In this document: positions 18,182-27,246 of the stretch, in pieces
Layout: every line of letters starts with the position of its first letter
How positions within the stretch are numbered: the stretch's first letter is position 1
NCBI RefSeq assembly: GCF_905120475.1
Contig: NZ_CAJHOE010000001.1
Coordinates: 744,001 to 808,000, forward strand
Source of the DNA: Campylobacter suis
Lineage (GTDB): Bacteria; Campylobacterota; Campylobacteria; Campylobacterales; Campylobacteraceae
Reading direction: 5' to 3'
Length of the DNA stretch: 64,000 nt
Made by a program: the position numbers and the translations under genes
The notes under the pieces: generated by a model
What the model was told of the DNA's origin: nothing
What the model saw: only the letters and a program-made list of their open reading frames with translations
Databases searched by the model: none

Positions 18182-19393
18182 TTAAAAAATTTGTTTAAAC
18201 TCAAAACCAGACTCTTTTAAAGAATTGGCGACCTGCTCTTGATGCTCTTTACCTTTTGTTTCAAGAGTTATAGTTATATTTGCATCGCCATAGTCAAGCT
18301 CAGTAGAAAAACGGTCGTAGTCTATCTTAACAATATTTGCATTTGCTCTTTTAAGAGAGTCAGTGAGGCTTAAAAGTGCACCTGGTTTATCGATTAGCGT
18401 TACTCTGATTATCATTTTACGAGATGACTTTATAAGACCTTTTTCAATAATAATGCTTAACATCTGCACATCGATATTGCCACCACTTAAAACTATGCCT
18501 ATTTTGGCATCTTTTTTATGTTTTATCTTATTATGCATTAAGGCTGCAACACCAGCAGCACCAGCACCTTCAACAACTATCTTTTGCTTTTCAACCAAAA
18601 AAAGTATCGCAGTTGCTATCTCTTCATCATCAACTTGAATAAACTCATCGACACATTCAAGTATATTTGCCAAAGTTATCTCGCTTGCATCGCGAACAGC
18701 TATGCCATCAGCAATAGTTCGAATAGACTTTGAATTTATACTCTTTTTGGCGTTATAGCTATTAAACATGGCTGGCGCACCTTTTGCCCCAACTGCAACA
18801 ACTTTTATATTTGGATTAACTTGCTTTACGCAACTTCCAACACCACTTACAAGACCGCCACCACCAACTGGGACAACAACAATGTCAAAATCACTTATCT
18901 CATCTAACATCTCAAGAGCAACTGTTCCTTGACCAGCCTGCACAAATTCATCATCAAAAGGATGAACAAAGCACATATTATGATCTTTTGCATACTCAGT
19001 CGCAAACTCGTAAGCTTCATCAAAGTTATTTCCTTTTAAAATAACTTCAGCTCCAAGGTCTTTTGTACCAGAAACTTTTAAAAGGGGTGTTGACTCAGGC
19101 ATTACTATTGTTGCCTTTACTCCAAATTCTCTAGCACTGATAGCAACTCCTTGAGCGTGATTACCAGCACTTGCAGCAACCACACCATTTTTACTCTGCT
19201 CTGGGGTTAGATTTGCTATCTTATTATAAGCACCTCTGATTTTATATGCTCCAGTTCGTTGTAAATTTTCTTCTTTTAAATAAATTTTTGCACCGCTCAT
19301 ATCACTAAGACGCTGCGAAAAAGCAAGTGGAGTTTTGTTAATAAAATGTCCAGTGGTTATTTTTGCTTGAATGATTTTATTTAGTGATACCAT
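18182..19393 (-). CDS. ilvA: Threonine ammonia-lyase (threonine dehydratase) IlvA
   Basis: IlvA converts threonine to 2-oxobutanoate with pyridoxal phosphate, the first step towards isoleucine. The 403-residue protein has the PLP-lysine region TGAYKIRGAYNK near residues 46-57, the glycine loop VPVGGGGLVSG that holds the cofactor phosphate, and a C-terminal ACT-type regulatory domain (about 325-403). Its length is that of the shorter biosynthetic or catabolic form with one ACT domain. The later isoleucine enzyme IlvC is encoded at 49075-50097, far away. The gene is preceded by a 60-bp gap after trmA. Confidence 0.92.
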   Translation of the reverse strand: MVSLNKIIQAKITTGHFINKTPLAFSQRLSDMSGAKIYLKEENLQRTGAYKIRGAYNKIANLTPEQSKNGVVAASAGNHAQGVAISAREFGVKATIVMPESTPLLKVSGTKDLGAEVILKGNNFDEAYEFATEYAKDHNMCFVHPFDDEFVQAGQGTVALEMLDEISDFDIVVVPVGGGGLVSGVGSCVKQVNPNIKVVAVGAKGAPAMFNSYNAKKSINSKSIRTIADGIAVRDASEITLANILECVDEFIQVDDEEIATAILFLVEKQKIVVEGAGAAGVAALMHNKIKHKKDAKIGIVLSGGNIDVQMLSIIIEKGLIKSSRKMIIRVTLIDKPGALLSLTDSLKRANANIVKIDYDRFSTELDYGDANITITLETKGKEHQEQVANSLKESGFEFKQIF

Positions 19394-19455
19394 TTTCTTC
19401 CTTTTTTAAAGCATTTATTCTATCAGATTTTTGCTGTTTTTAAGCTTTTCTTAAC

Positions 19456-20565
19456 TCAAAAAGCTCTTTTTGCCCTTAGCAAAACACCGCACTCTATGTG
19501 ATTTGTATGTGCAAACTGATCAAAAATAGCAAATTTTACTATCTCATGTGTCGCACTTAGCTCTCTTAGATTATCTTTTAGTGTTTGTGGGTTGCATGAT
19601 ATATAGATGATGTTTTCATATTTTTTTATAAAATTTATAACACTATCTTCAAGTCCAGCGCGTGGCGGATCAACTAGGATATGCGAGAAGTTATAAGAAA
19701 AAAGATCAAGTCCTTTTAAGCGATTAAACTCACGCTCTTTTTTAAATGCGCTCATCAACTCATCTGCACTCATTCTTAAAAATAAAACATTGTTTATATC
19801 GTTTAATTCACAGTTTTTTGTCGCATTTAGGATTGAACTTTTTGAAATCTCAGTAGCCAAAACACGAGTAAAACAAGAGCTAAGCGGGATGGTAAAATTT
19901 CCGTGTCCACAGTAAAGTTCAAGCAAATCACTGGAGTTTTGCACACAGCTCCTTGCCCAGCTTATCATCTTTTCATTTACAGCTTTATTTGGCTGAGTAA
20001 AAGCATTTTCACTAAGGCTAAGCTTGTATATTTTTTTATCAATTTCCAGCTCATCGATAAGACTAAGCTCATCACTTAAAATTTTTTGCCCACGAGAACG
20101 AGCAAGAGCGGTGATATTGAGCTTGCTAGCAAAAACTTTTAGTTCATTTTGAAAATTTTCATCAAGTTTTTTATGATATAGCAAAGTTAGCAAAACTCCG
20201 CTTGTACAGGCTAAAAACTCAACTCCAAAAAGTCTAGTTTTTAGCATCTCATTACTTTGCAAATTTTTAAGAACATCTGGCATTAACTTTGCTATAGGTT
20301 TTGCAACCTTTGGGCACTCATTTATAAAAATTTTACAACCTTTTTGCTTAGCATGCATAGTATAATAAATATCATATCTATCATGCCAAATGCCAAACTC
20401 AGCCCTTATACGGTAATTTTTCTCGCTTGAAGCAAAAAACTCCAGTTTGCCATCATAAAACTCAGCAAAATCAGATGAAATTTTATCTATCTTTAAAGCT
20501 TTTTGCTCCTCATAACTTCCACCAAGAACGCAACTACCGCATTCATCAAAATGGGTACAATTCAA
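19456..20565 (-). CDS. trmA: tRNA (uracil-5-)-methyltransferase TrmA
   Basis: TrmA makes 5-methyluridine at position 54 of tRNA using S-adenosylmethionine. The 369-residue protein shows the methyl-donor motif LELYCGHGNFTIPL, the DPPRAGL motif and the catalytic cysteine in YISCNPQTL, followed by a C-terminal FAHTNHIECGVLL with the catalytic glutamate. A short N-terminal cysteine set (CTHFDECGSC) resembles part of the iron-sulphur motif of related RNA methyltransferases; I recall it as usual in the epsilon group. The start lies directly after the stop of the NhaC-type gene with no spacing, so the two are probably co-transcribed. Confidence 0.9.
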   Translation of the reverse strand: MNCTHFDECGSCVLGGSYEEQKALKIDKISSDFAEFYDGKLEFFASSEKNYRIRAEFGIWHDRYDIYYTMHAKQKGCKIFINECPKVAKPIAKLMPDVLKNLQSNEMLKTRLFGVEFLACTSGVLLTLLYHKKLDENFQNELKVFASKLNITALARSRGQKILSDELSLIDELEIDKKIYKLSLSENAFTQPNKAVNEKMISWARSCVQNSSDLLELYCGHGNFTIPLSSCFTRVLATEISKSSILNATKNCELNDINNVLFLRMSADELMSAFKKEREFNRLKGLDLFSYNFSHILVDPPRAGLEDSVINFIKKYENIIYISCNPQTLKDNLRELSATHEIVKFAIFDQFAHTNHIECGVLLRAKRAF

Positions 20566-22254
20566 CTATGCTTCCACCTTTTTGCCAGCAAAACGCACTA
20601 AAGCCCAAGTTGCAAAAAGCCCAAGCGGTAAAACTATCCAGATACTAACACCAAACGCAACTGGTAAATATCCTGCAAAAATAGCTATAGCCCCTACACT
20701 TAAAGCGTATACAAACTGAGTGCTTACATGATCTAAGTGGTTACAACCAGCACCCATTGATGAAAGTATCGTCGTATCAGATATTGGAGAGCAGTGATCG
20801 CCAAAGATCGCTCCAGTTAAAACAGCTGAGATATTTACTATCATATATGCATGCATACTTTCGCCACTCAGCCCATAGTTTAGCCCAACAGCATTTGCAA
20901 GTGGTATGACAAGTGGCATTAAAATTCCCATCGTACCATAGCTAGTTCCAGTTGAAAAAGATATGAATGAACCAAGCATAAAGATGGCAACTGGCAAGAT
21001 AAACTTAGGCGTGGTATCGCTTAATAACTCAACCAAATATCTAGATGTGCCAAGCTCTTTAATAACTGAACTAAGACTCCAAGCAAGAAGCAAGATAACT
21101 ATCGTTATAATCATTGTTTTCCAGCCTTTTACCCAAGTACCTATGGCCTCTTTAACAGTAAAAATTTTACGCCAAATACCCATGGTTATCGCGACAATAC
21201 TTGCAAAAAGAGCAGACTGAAATAACGCCACAGAAGCATCTGCTGCACCAAAGGTCTCTCTAAAAGTCATAAAAGACAGCGGACTAGCCAAAGCAGCCTC
21301 AAGAGCCTCACCTTCAAGGGCCTTTAAACCACTAAAGTAAAAACTTACAAATGCTCCTACGATAAGCACCAAAATAGGCACAACAGCATTTGACATATGA
21401 AGTTTTATCCCTTCTTTTGGCTCAAGCGTCTTATCTTCAATATCCTCCATCATAGTCTTTCCAGAGTGAAGCTCGCCTCTTCTAGCTCGCCTTTCAGCTG
21501 CGAGCATTGGTCCGTATTCACGCTGCATAAAGGCTGTACAAACTATAAAAAATAGTATAAAGATATTATAAAATCTATACGGTATGGTCTCTATAAAAAC
21601 CCCATAAGAGTTGATATTTTCAACGCCAATAAGCCCATATCCATCTTTAATAAGCGAAATTTCAAGTCCAACCCAAGTTGATATGATAGCTATGCCAGCG
21701 ATAGGTGCTGCTGTTGCGTCGATTATAAAAGCTAATTTTTCACGGCTTATTTTAAACTTATCAGTTATAGGTCTCATTATAGGACCTACTATAAGTGCAT
21801 TTGCATAGTCATCAAAAAATACAAAAATACCCATTATCCAAGTTGAAATTTGTGCCGAAATTCCTGTTTTTGCCTTTTTACTAAGCCATAAAGCAACAGC
21901 CTTTGTTCCGCCCATTTTAGTTACTAACGCAACCACACCGCCGATACAAAGCACTTGCAGCATAATGCCAGCATTCCAGCTATCAGCCATGGAGCCAACT
22001 ATACGCTCAACTATACCAGTAAAGCCTTTGATAAAGGACATAAAAACATTTTCATTTATGATATTTATCAGAAATGTTCCGCTAAAAACCCCTATAAAAA
22101 GTGATAATATAACATCCTTTGTGATAAACGCTAGTGCTATTGCCACTACTGGCGGAACAAGCGTCCATATACCAAAAATTTTTGCATTTTCAGCCGCATC
22201 TGCAAGCAATACGGCTGGCAAAAACACCGTCAATAAAAATAAGAATCTCCCCAT
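20566..22254 (-). CDS. Na+/H+ antiporter of the NhaC family
   Basis: The 562-residue polytopic membrane protein has about 11-12 hydrophobic segments. The NhaC-family core includes FFDDYANALIVGPIMRPI and, near the C-terminus, GAIFGDHCSPISDTTIL. Such transporters exchange sodium ions, or sometimes amino acid-derived anions, for protons. The first hydrophobic stretch reads like a cleavable signal. The long central cytoplasmic loop (about 245-290) is charged. trmA follows with no gap, and the SDR gene ends 19 bp upstream. The transported ion cannot be fixed from the sequence. Confidence 0.82.
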   Translation of the reverse strand: MGRFLFLLTVFLPAVLLADAAENAKIFGIWTLVPPVVAIALAFITKDVILSLFIGVFSGTFLINIINENVFMSFIKGFTGIVERIVGSMADSWNAGIMLQVLCIGGVVALVTKMGGTKAVALWLSKKAKTGISAQISTWIMGIFVFFDDYANALIVGPIMRPITDKFKISREKLAFIIDATAAPIAGIAIISTWVGLEISLIKDGYGLIGVENINSYGVFIETIPYRFYNIFILFFIVCTAFMQREYGPMLAAERRARRGELHSGKTMMEDIEDKTLEPKEGIKLHMSNAVVPILVLIVGAFVSFYFSGLKALEGEALEAALASPLSFMTFRETFGAADASVALFQSALFASIVAITMGIWRKIFTVKEAIGTWVKGWKTMIITIVILLLAWSLSSVIKELGTSRYLVELLSDTTPKFILPVAIFMLGSFISFSTGTSYGTMGILMPLVIPLANAVGLNYGLSGESMHAYMIVNISAVLTGAIFGDHCSPISDTTILSSMGAGCNHLDHVSTQFVYALSVGAIAIFAGYLPVAFGVSIWIVLPLGLFATWALVRFAGKKVEA

Positions 22255-22273
22255 TGTTTTCCTTTTAATAAAT

Positions 22274-23020
22274 TTATAACTTTTCTATATGTAAACCAGC
22301 CCAAGTTTGGGTATTTGCCATCGCTTCAACGATGTTTATATTAACACGAGGTGGCATGTTTAGGCAATTTACTAAAATTTCAGCTATATCATCAGCTGTG
22401 ATAAAATTTGTACCCTCATAAACAGCATCTGCTTTTTGCTTATCTCCACCAAACCTAACTTCGCTAAATTCTGTCTTGCAAAGTCCAGGTGCTATCTCAG
22501 TTACTCGGATATTTGTACCGCGAAGGTCGTTCCTGATATTTCTACTAAACTGTTTTACAAATGCCTTTGTCGCACCATAAACATTACTTCCAGGATAAGG
22601 CCAAGCACCAGCAGTTGAGCCGAGATTAAAGATATAGCCATTTTTGCTCTGTTTTAAAAGTGGCAAAACAGCCTTTGTTGAGTACAAAAGTCCTTTGATA
22701 TTTGTATCTACCATAACCTCAAAATCCTCTATACTAGCATCCAAAACGCCATTAGTGCCAAGAGCAAGACCTGCGTTATTTACTAAAATTTCAATACCCT
22801 TAAAATTTTCTGGAAGCTCACTAACCGCCTTTAAAACAGCCTCTTTATCCCTTATATCGCAAGCTATAATGTGCGTGTTGCCAAGCTCGTTTGCAAGCTT
22901 TTCAAGACGCTCTTTTCTGCGTCCAAGAGCTATGATCTTATATCCCTCTTTACTAAGTCTTCTTGCTATAGCTTCACCAAAACCACTTGTTGCTCCAGTT
23001 ATAAATGCTGTTGTCTTCAT
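22274..23020 (-). CDS. Short-chain dehydrogenase/reductase, YdfG-like
   Basis: The 248-residue protein is a classical SDR. It has the cofactor motif TGATSGFGEAI at about 9-19, an Arg-Arg-Lys-Glu-Arg stretch at about 35-39 suggesting NADP preference, the NNAG motif, a catalytic serine region (NLGSTAG) and the catalytic YGATK at about 150. Its overall pattern, with the PGLCKTEFS segment, is closest to YdfG-type 3-hydroxy acid dehydrogenases (serine or malonic semialdehyde reductases). The gene lies 10 bp after the ankyrin gene and 19 bp before the NhaC-type gene on the same strand. Confidence 0.85.
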   Translation of the reverse strand: MKTTAFITGATSGFGEAIARRLSKEGYKIIALGRRKERLEKLANELGNTHIIACDIRDKEAVLKAVSELPENFKGIEILVNNAGLALGTNGVLDASIEDFEVMVDTNIKGLLYSTKAVLPLLKQSKNGYIFNLGSTAGAWPYPGSNVYGATKAFVKQFSRNIRNDLRGTNIRVTEIAPGLCKTEFSEVRFGGDKQKADAVYEGTNFITADDIAEILVNCLNMPPRVNINIVEAMANTQTWAGLHIEKL

Positions 23021-23030
23021 CTTTGCTCCT

Positions 23031-24236
23031 TTATTCGATATTTGCTTTTAATCCAATTTGCTCTAAAAATTTTATATTTTCACTATTTTTTACTCTTTTT
23101 GCATAATCTAGTGCATTAAACCCAAGATCATCAAGTGCATTCACATCAGCGCCACTTTCAACTAAAATTTCTAAAATTTCAGCCGTTGAAGTTGCTGCAG
23201 CATGCATAAAAAGGCTCATAGCAGTATGTTCTAGCTCACAAAATTTAAGATAAAACGGCAGACTTTGTCCCATGCCAGCCATCATACTTTTGGTATTTTG
23301 ATCGATTAATTTTTGATTAACATCTGCTCCAGCGTTAATTAAAATTTTTACTAATTTTTCATTTTTTAACTTTACAGCATCAAACAAGACATTGGCTCCA
23401 AAGCTGTTTTTAAGCCTTATATCAGCGCCATTTTTTAGCAAAAACTCAACATTTTGTTCAGAACCCAGAGCGTAAAATAGTATACTTTCATTTGTATTTT
23501 CAAGCCCTTGTGAGAGTCTTAAAATTTGTGCTATGATTTGTGTATCTTTATTTAAAAGAAGTGCTGTTTTTAAAATTTCATCAAGTTCATTTTGACTAAA
23601 TTTTTTTGAATAAAGCATACTTAAAACCGCCTCTTCGCCACTGCTTCTATCGCTTAAGGCTTTTTGTTCGGGGCTTATATCAGCACCTTTTATAAGTTGG
23701 TTTGCAACTGCGAAATCCAAAAAATCGTTTAAAATACTAGTTGCATAAAATGCTGCACTTTGGGTATCAAGCCCCTTTGCTTCATAAAATTTTACAAGCG
23801 GGGTTTGCGCCTCATTATAAGCTATCCAAAACTCTTTAAATTTTAAAAAGTTATCAAAACACTGATAACCCCAATACCTTAAAAACGCTATTTGTTCATC
23901 TTTTATAGCCTCGGCAGTTTCTGGCTTTTTAAGTAGCTTTAGGTAGTTTTCGTGGGCATAGCTAGCAAGCAAAACTCGCTTACCAAATTTTGATAAATTT
24001 TCACTTACAACAGCGTTACCAACGCATGCTTCATTTTCATCTCTTATCTTTTTTGTTACTGCAAAAAGTCTTTGTAGTTCATGTAGTGTAAGCACCGAGC
24101 CATCGCAAAAAAACTCATGTTCGCTTAATATTTCGCTTGTTTTTAGATGCTCAAGTGGATTTTGTTTTAAAAGTTCGCAGTGATTAGCAAAAGCTATATT
24201 TAAAAACAACAAAAATACAATAAATTTAACTCTCAA
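23031..24236 (-). CDS. Exported ankyrin-repeat protein
   Basis: The 401-residue protein has a signal peptide (about 1-17) and a helical N-terminal region (about 20-235) with several cysteines that I do not recognise. The C-terminal half carries ankyrin repeats, for example NVEFLLKNGADIRLKN, KLVKILINAGADVNQKL and AEILEILVESGADVNALDD. It is therefore probably periplasmic, and the repeats suggest protein binding. In Campylobacter, exported ankyrin proteins are known near catalase (AnkB) and help detoxification. No catalase gene is adjacent here, so that link cannot be carried over. Confidence 0.75.
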   Translation of the reverse strand: MRVKFIVFLLFLNIAFANHCELLKQNPLEHLKTSEILSEHEFFCDGSVLTLHELQRLFAVTKKIRDENEACVGNAVVSENLSKFGKRVLLASYAHENYLKLLKKPETAEAIKDEQIAFLRYWGYQCFDNFLKFKEFWIAYNEAQTPLVKFYEAKGLDTQSAAFYATSILNDFLDFAVANQLIKGADISPEQKALSDRSSGEEAVLSMLYSKKFSQNELDEILKTALLLNKDTQIIAQILRLSQGLENTNESILFYALGSEQNVEFLLKNGADIRLKNSFGANVLFDAVKLKNEKLVKILINAGADVNQKLIDQNTKSMMAGMGQSLPFYLKFCELEHTAMSLFMHAAATSTAEILEILVESGADVNALDDLGFNALDYAKRVKNSENIKFLEQIGLKANIE

Positions 24237-24319
24237 AAACTACTCCTTTTTAACATTTTAGCAAATTTTATAAATCATATAGCTTATAAAACGGCTAAAT
24301 CACTTAAATTTTTACATTT

Positions 24320-25426
24320 TTACTCAAAAATGTCTCTATGTAGTATCTCTTCCAAGACCACAGTCGCATAAGAGCCTTTTTGAAGCATAAAACTAAACTG
24401 AAAGTGCGCTTTTTCAGGGATGTATTTATACTCTAGGTCTGATAAGTAGCTCCACGCAAAGCGGCGAGAGCCTTGCATTTTACTGAGATACGGCTGAGCT
24501 GGTGCAAAAATTTCATCCTCTATCTGCCTTGCTGCTCCCGCGCTTTCATAGCTCTTAGCGCCCACCAGCAAGCCACAGCTTGTGATATCCCTTGCGTTAA
24601 AACGTGAAATTTCAGTTTCTAAATCCTCGCATAAAAAGCACTTACCAAATGGATAATGCCCCAGAACTTCGCCCCTTAAAAGCTTGAAAAACTGCTTTTG
24701 CGACTTTAATTCTTTTGCGCTCTCTTTATCAAATTTATAGATATCGCAAAGCTCGCTAACGCTAAAATCTTGCGCAAATCGCGACATCTCAACCCTCTTA
24801 CTAAGCCAGCGATTAAAAAGATCGCTCTGAAAAGCAGAGATCAAAAACTCATTTAGCTTGACATTTCGCACACCGTTGCCCTTTAACGCCTCAAGGCCGC
24901 TTTTGGCATTGTCGCCAAATTTGCCAAAACGCTGATAGCCAAAGTAGTTTGCGTACCCCATCTCATTTATCTTATCAAGCGCCCCAGCTAGCTTTTGTGC
25001 GTCTGTTGGCATTACTTTTTTTAGACGGATGAAGAAGTTGTTGCCCTTTAAATGTCCTGTGCGAAGCTTGTTATTATGCCTTGTGGCGCTTAAAATTTTC
25101 ATCTTTTCGTGGCTAAACCCGCTTAGTTTGCTCTCAAATTTTGCCGGCATTGTGATGTATTGCACGGTTAGGCCTTGCTTATCTTTTAGCCCAGCAGTGC
25201 CAAACTCACGCATTTTTGCGCCACTTGTCTCGCTTAGCACCCTTAAGGCTTCCTGTGTGCTTAAGTCCTTTTTTTGGATATGTAGCATAAGATGCTCGCC
25301 CTCTCCGCTAGCTTCATATAGCGGCACCTCTCGCACGACAAAATCATCTGAGTTTTTGCTAAAATGCGCATTTATCGGCGCGTGAGTAAGCGCGTAAAGT
25401 GGCTTAAAAATGGTGTTTTCTGACAT
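24320..25426 (-). CDS. truD: tRNA pseudouridine(13) synthase TruD
   Basis: TruD changes uridine 13 of tRNA-Glu to pseudouridine. The 368-residue protein has the catalytic region [15 protein letters not shown] with its conserved aspartate at about residue 81, the NNFFIRLKK strand and the inserted TRUD domain with NYFGYQRFG. The start at 25426 lies inside the 3' end of thiL (23-bp overlap), so the two genes are likely translated from one message. No irregularity is seen. Confidence 0.92.
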   Translation of the reverse strand: MSENTIFKPLYALTHAPINAHFSKNSDDFVVREVPLYEASGEGEHLMLHIQKKDLSTQEALRVLSETSGAKMREFGTAGLKDKQGLTVQYITMPAKFESKLSGFSHEKMKILSATRHNNKLRTGHLKGNNFFIRLKKVMPTDAQKLAGALDKINEMGYANYFGYQRFGKFGDNAKSGLEALKGNGVRNVKLNEFLISAFQSDLFNRWLSKRVEMSRFAQDFSVSELCDIYKFDKESAKELKSQKQFFKLLRGEVLGHYPFGKCFLCEDLETEISRFNARDITSCGLLVGAKSYESAGAARQIEDEIFAPAQPYLSKMQGSRRFAWSYLSDLEYKYIPEKAHFQFSFMLQKGSYATVVLEEILHRDIFE

Positions 25427-26237
25427 TGTTTCTACATCTTCCTTTCACTGCTTTTGCGATTATTTTTACCTTTGTTCTGCACTTTGCAGCCATTTTGCGT
25501 ATGACGGCTAAATTTTTGGGCGCAAAGCTAAATAGCACCTCATACTCCTCCCCGCTTCTAAGCTCGTATTTTAGCGGTTTTTTAAGAAATTTATATGAGA
25601 TTTTGGCGCTCTTGCAAAGCTTTGGCAGATCTTGTTCTAAGCCATCGCTTATATCCATCGCCGAGTTTAAAAACTTAGCTGATTTGTATAAAAATTTATC
25701 CCTTAAAATAGGGGTGAAAAACCTAGACTTTCGCCCTGCTCTAAAGCCATTTTTTGGCGTTCTAAGTAGCGCGTTTAGTGTTTTTAAACTACTGCCTAGC
25801 TTTCCTGTGTACGCTATAAGATCACCATTTTTTACCGCACTTCTTAAAAGCGGCTTAGAGCAAAGCTCACCTATCACGCTTACGCTTATAAAAATTTTAT
25901 CGCTTTTTATCGTATCTCCACCGATGATTTTTGCGCCAAACTCATCGCAAGCTCTTTTTATACCGCCATTTAGCTCTAAAATTTCACTGCTTTTTATAGA
26001 GCTTGGGAGTCCAAGTCCTAATAGGACAAATTTTGGCTTTGCATTCATCGCGATCGTATCTGAAAAATTTACCACCATCGCCTTATATCCGATCTCATCC
26101 AGGCTCATCCATTCGCGTTTAAAGTGCGTGCCCTCAAAAAACAGATCCTTGCTAAAGACTTGATCTTTAACAACGGCAGCGTCGTCGCCTAAAAATGGGT
26201 TTTTAAAGTCATTTATAACAAACTGCTCTTTATCCAT
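25404..26237 (-). CDS. thiL: Thiamine-monophosphate kinase ThiL
   Basis: ThiL phosphorylates thiamine monophosphate to the active cofactor thiamine diphosphate. The 277-residue length fits the shorter epsilon-proteobacterial form. Visible motifs are GDDAAV near residue 17, the metal-binding region [27 protein letters not shown], and [12 protein letters not shown] near residue 195. The ATG lies only about 7 bases after a TATAAT box on the minus strand and has no Shine-Dalgarno sequence, so the message may be leaderless. The biosynthetic thiS-G-H-E cluster lies elsewhere in the window (31333-34032). Confidence 0.9.
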   Translation of the reverse strand: MDKEQFVINDFKNPFLGDDAAVVKDQVFSKDLFFEGTHFKREWMSLDEIGYKAMVVNFSDTIAMNAKPKFVLLGLGLPSSIKSSEILELNGGIKRACDEFGAKIIGGDTIKSDKIFISVSVIGELCSKPLLRSAVKNGDLIAYTGKLGSSLKTLNALLRTPKNGFRAGRKSRFFTPILRDKFLYKSAKFLNSAMDISDGLEQDLPKLCKSAKISYKFLKKPLKYELRSGEEYEVLFSFAPKNLAVIRKMAAKCRTKVKIIAKAVKGRCRNNVRKHHF

Positions 26238-26243
26238 TTGTAA

Positions 26244-26249
26244 ATTATA
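26244..26249 (-). promoter_or_regulatory. -10 box of thiL, almost touching the start codon
   Basis: The minus strand reads TATAAT (preceded by GA). The ATG begins at 26237, so a start site at the usual 6-8 bases downstream would coincide with the A of the ATG. No ribosome site separates them. Confidence 0.5.
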
Positions 26250-26280
26250 TCAAATACAAATTAAATTAAGGCAAAGTTGA

Positions 26281-26286
26281 TATAAT
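26281..26286 (+). promoter_or_regulatory. -10 box of rnpB
   Basis: A perfect TATAAT is preceded by GA and followed, after four bases, by the 5' strand of the RNase P RNA at 26291. The spacing fits transcription starting at or near the mature 5' end. Confidence 0.65.
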
Positions 26287-26290
26287 AGCC

Positions 26291-26601
26291 AAAGCACAGC
26301 AAGCGATCGCTAGAAATAGAGGAAAGTCCGAGCTGCAATAAGACAAAGTTCCATCTAACGGATGGCTGGGGAAACCCAAGGGAAAGTGTAACAGAGAGCA
26401 GACTTCCGCGTAAGCGGTAAAGGTGAAACGGCGGGGTAAGAGCCCACCATTGCGTTTGGTAACACACGCATTTATAAACCCAACTTGCAGCAAGAAGGGG
26501 TGGTTTTAGTCTTATATTAAACCCTTCGCTTAAGCTTGTATGTAAATGCAAGCGTAGATAAATGATCGCTCACGACAGAACTCGGCTTACCGCTGTGCTT
26601 T
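26291..26601 (+). ncRNA. rnpB: RNase P RNA
   Basis: This is the catalytic RNA that trims the 5' ends of tRNA precursors. The 5' and 3' ends pair (AAGCACAGC with GCTGTGCTT, helix P1). Conserved type A elements are visible: GAGGAAAGTCCGAGCT near 26321, AACAGAGAGCAGA-type core sequence near 26390, GGTGAAACGG near 26421, GGTAAGAGCCCACC near 26437, and ACGACAGAACTCGGCTTA before the 3' end. The length of about 310 bases is typical for the group. Hydrophobic reading frames over this stretch on the other strand are chance products of the RNA sequence. Confidence 0.95.
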
Positions 26602-26649
26602 ATTTACAAAATTTAGCTATAATTTGCCCAAAATTTACAAAGGAAAGAT

Positions 26650-27246
26650 ATGAAAATTTTAGGCTTTATAGTTGGGGCATTGCTACTTCTTGGCGTGCTT
26701 ATAGTCCCACAATACAACAAATTCCCAGTACTTGATGAAGGTGTAAGCGAAAAATGGTCGCAGGTGCAAAACCAATACAAAAGAAGAGCTGACCTTATAC
26801 CAAATTTAGTTTCGACGGTTCAGGGCTATGCAAGCCACGAAAAGAGCGTATTTACCGAAGTTACAGAGGCTAGAAGTAGAGTTTCAAATATCACTTTAGA
26901 TGCTAGCTCGCTTAGTGATCCAGCCAAAGTAAAAGCATTTTTAGAAGCACAAAATTCACTCGGTGGCGCGCTATCAAGACTAATGGCAGTTAGCGAAAAC
27001 TATCCACAACTAAAAGCAGACCAAAATTTTATCACTCTACAAAACCAGCTAGAAGGTACCGAAAATCGTATCTCGGTTGCACGCAAAGACTATATAACGG
27101 CAGTTAAAGAGTATAATGTCGCACTTCGAACATTTCCTGGCAACTTAGTGGCGAAATTTTTACACCCCAGCCTAAGTCCAAAGGCAAATTTTGAGGCTAG
27201 CGAAGCTGAACAAAGCGTACCAACCGTAAGTTTTGAGAAAAAATAG
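26650..27246 (+). CDS. LemA family protein
   Basis: The 198-residue protein has a membrane anchor at the N-terminus (about 4-20, IVGALLLLGVLIVPQYN). A long helical LemA domain follows, with YKRRADLIPNLVSTVQGYASHEKSVFTEV, the family's hallmark segment, at about 44-72. The function of LemA proteins is not settled. They are often paired with TPM-domain proteins, exactly as here, where the next start codon overlaps this stop. An AAAGGAAAG ribosome site precedes the ATG. The pair probably acts at the cytoplasmic membrane. Confidence 0.88.
   Translation: MKILGFIVGALLLLGVLIVPQYNKFPVLDEGVSEKWSQVQNQYKRRADLIPNLVSTVQGYASHEKSVFTEVTEARSRVSNITLDASSLSDPAKVKAFLEAQNSLGGALSRLMAVSENYPQLKADQNFITLQNQLEGTENRISVARKDYITAVKEYNVALRTFPGNLVAKFLHPSLSPKANFEASEAEQSVPTVSFEKK

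Noticed and set aside
25426-26163. A 245-residue open frame on the plus strand opposite thiL
   Set aside because: thiL on the minus strand has clear family motifs over the same stretch. The plus-strand frame is Ser/Phe/Ile-rich, without any recognised motif, and is explained by codon bias of the opposite gene.
26261-26551. Hydrophobic open frames over the RNase P RNA on the minus strand
   Set aside because: The DNA is a conserved structured RNA gene with its own promoter, so the frames are chance readings.
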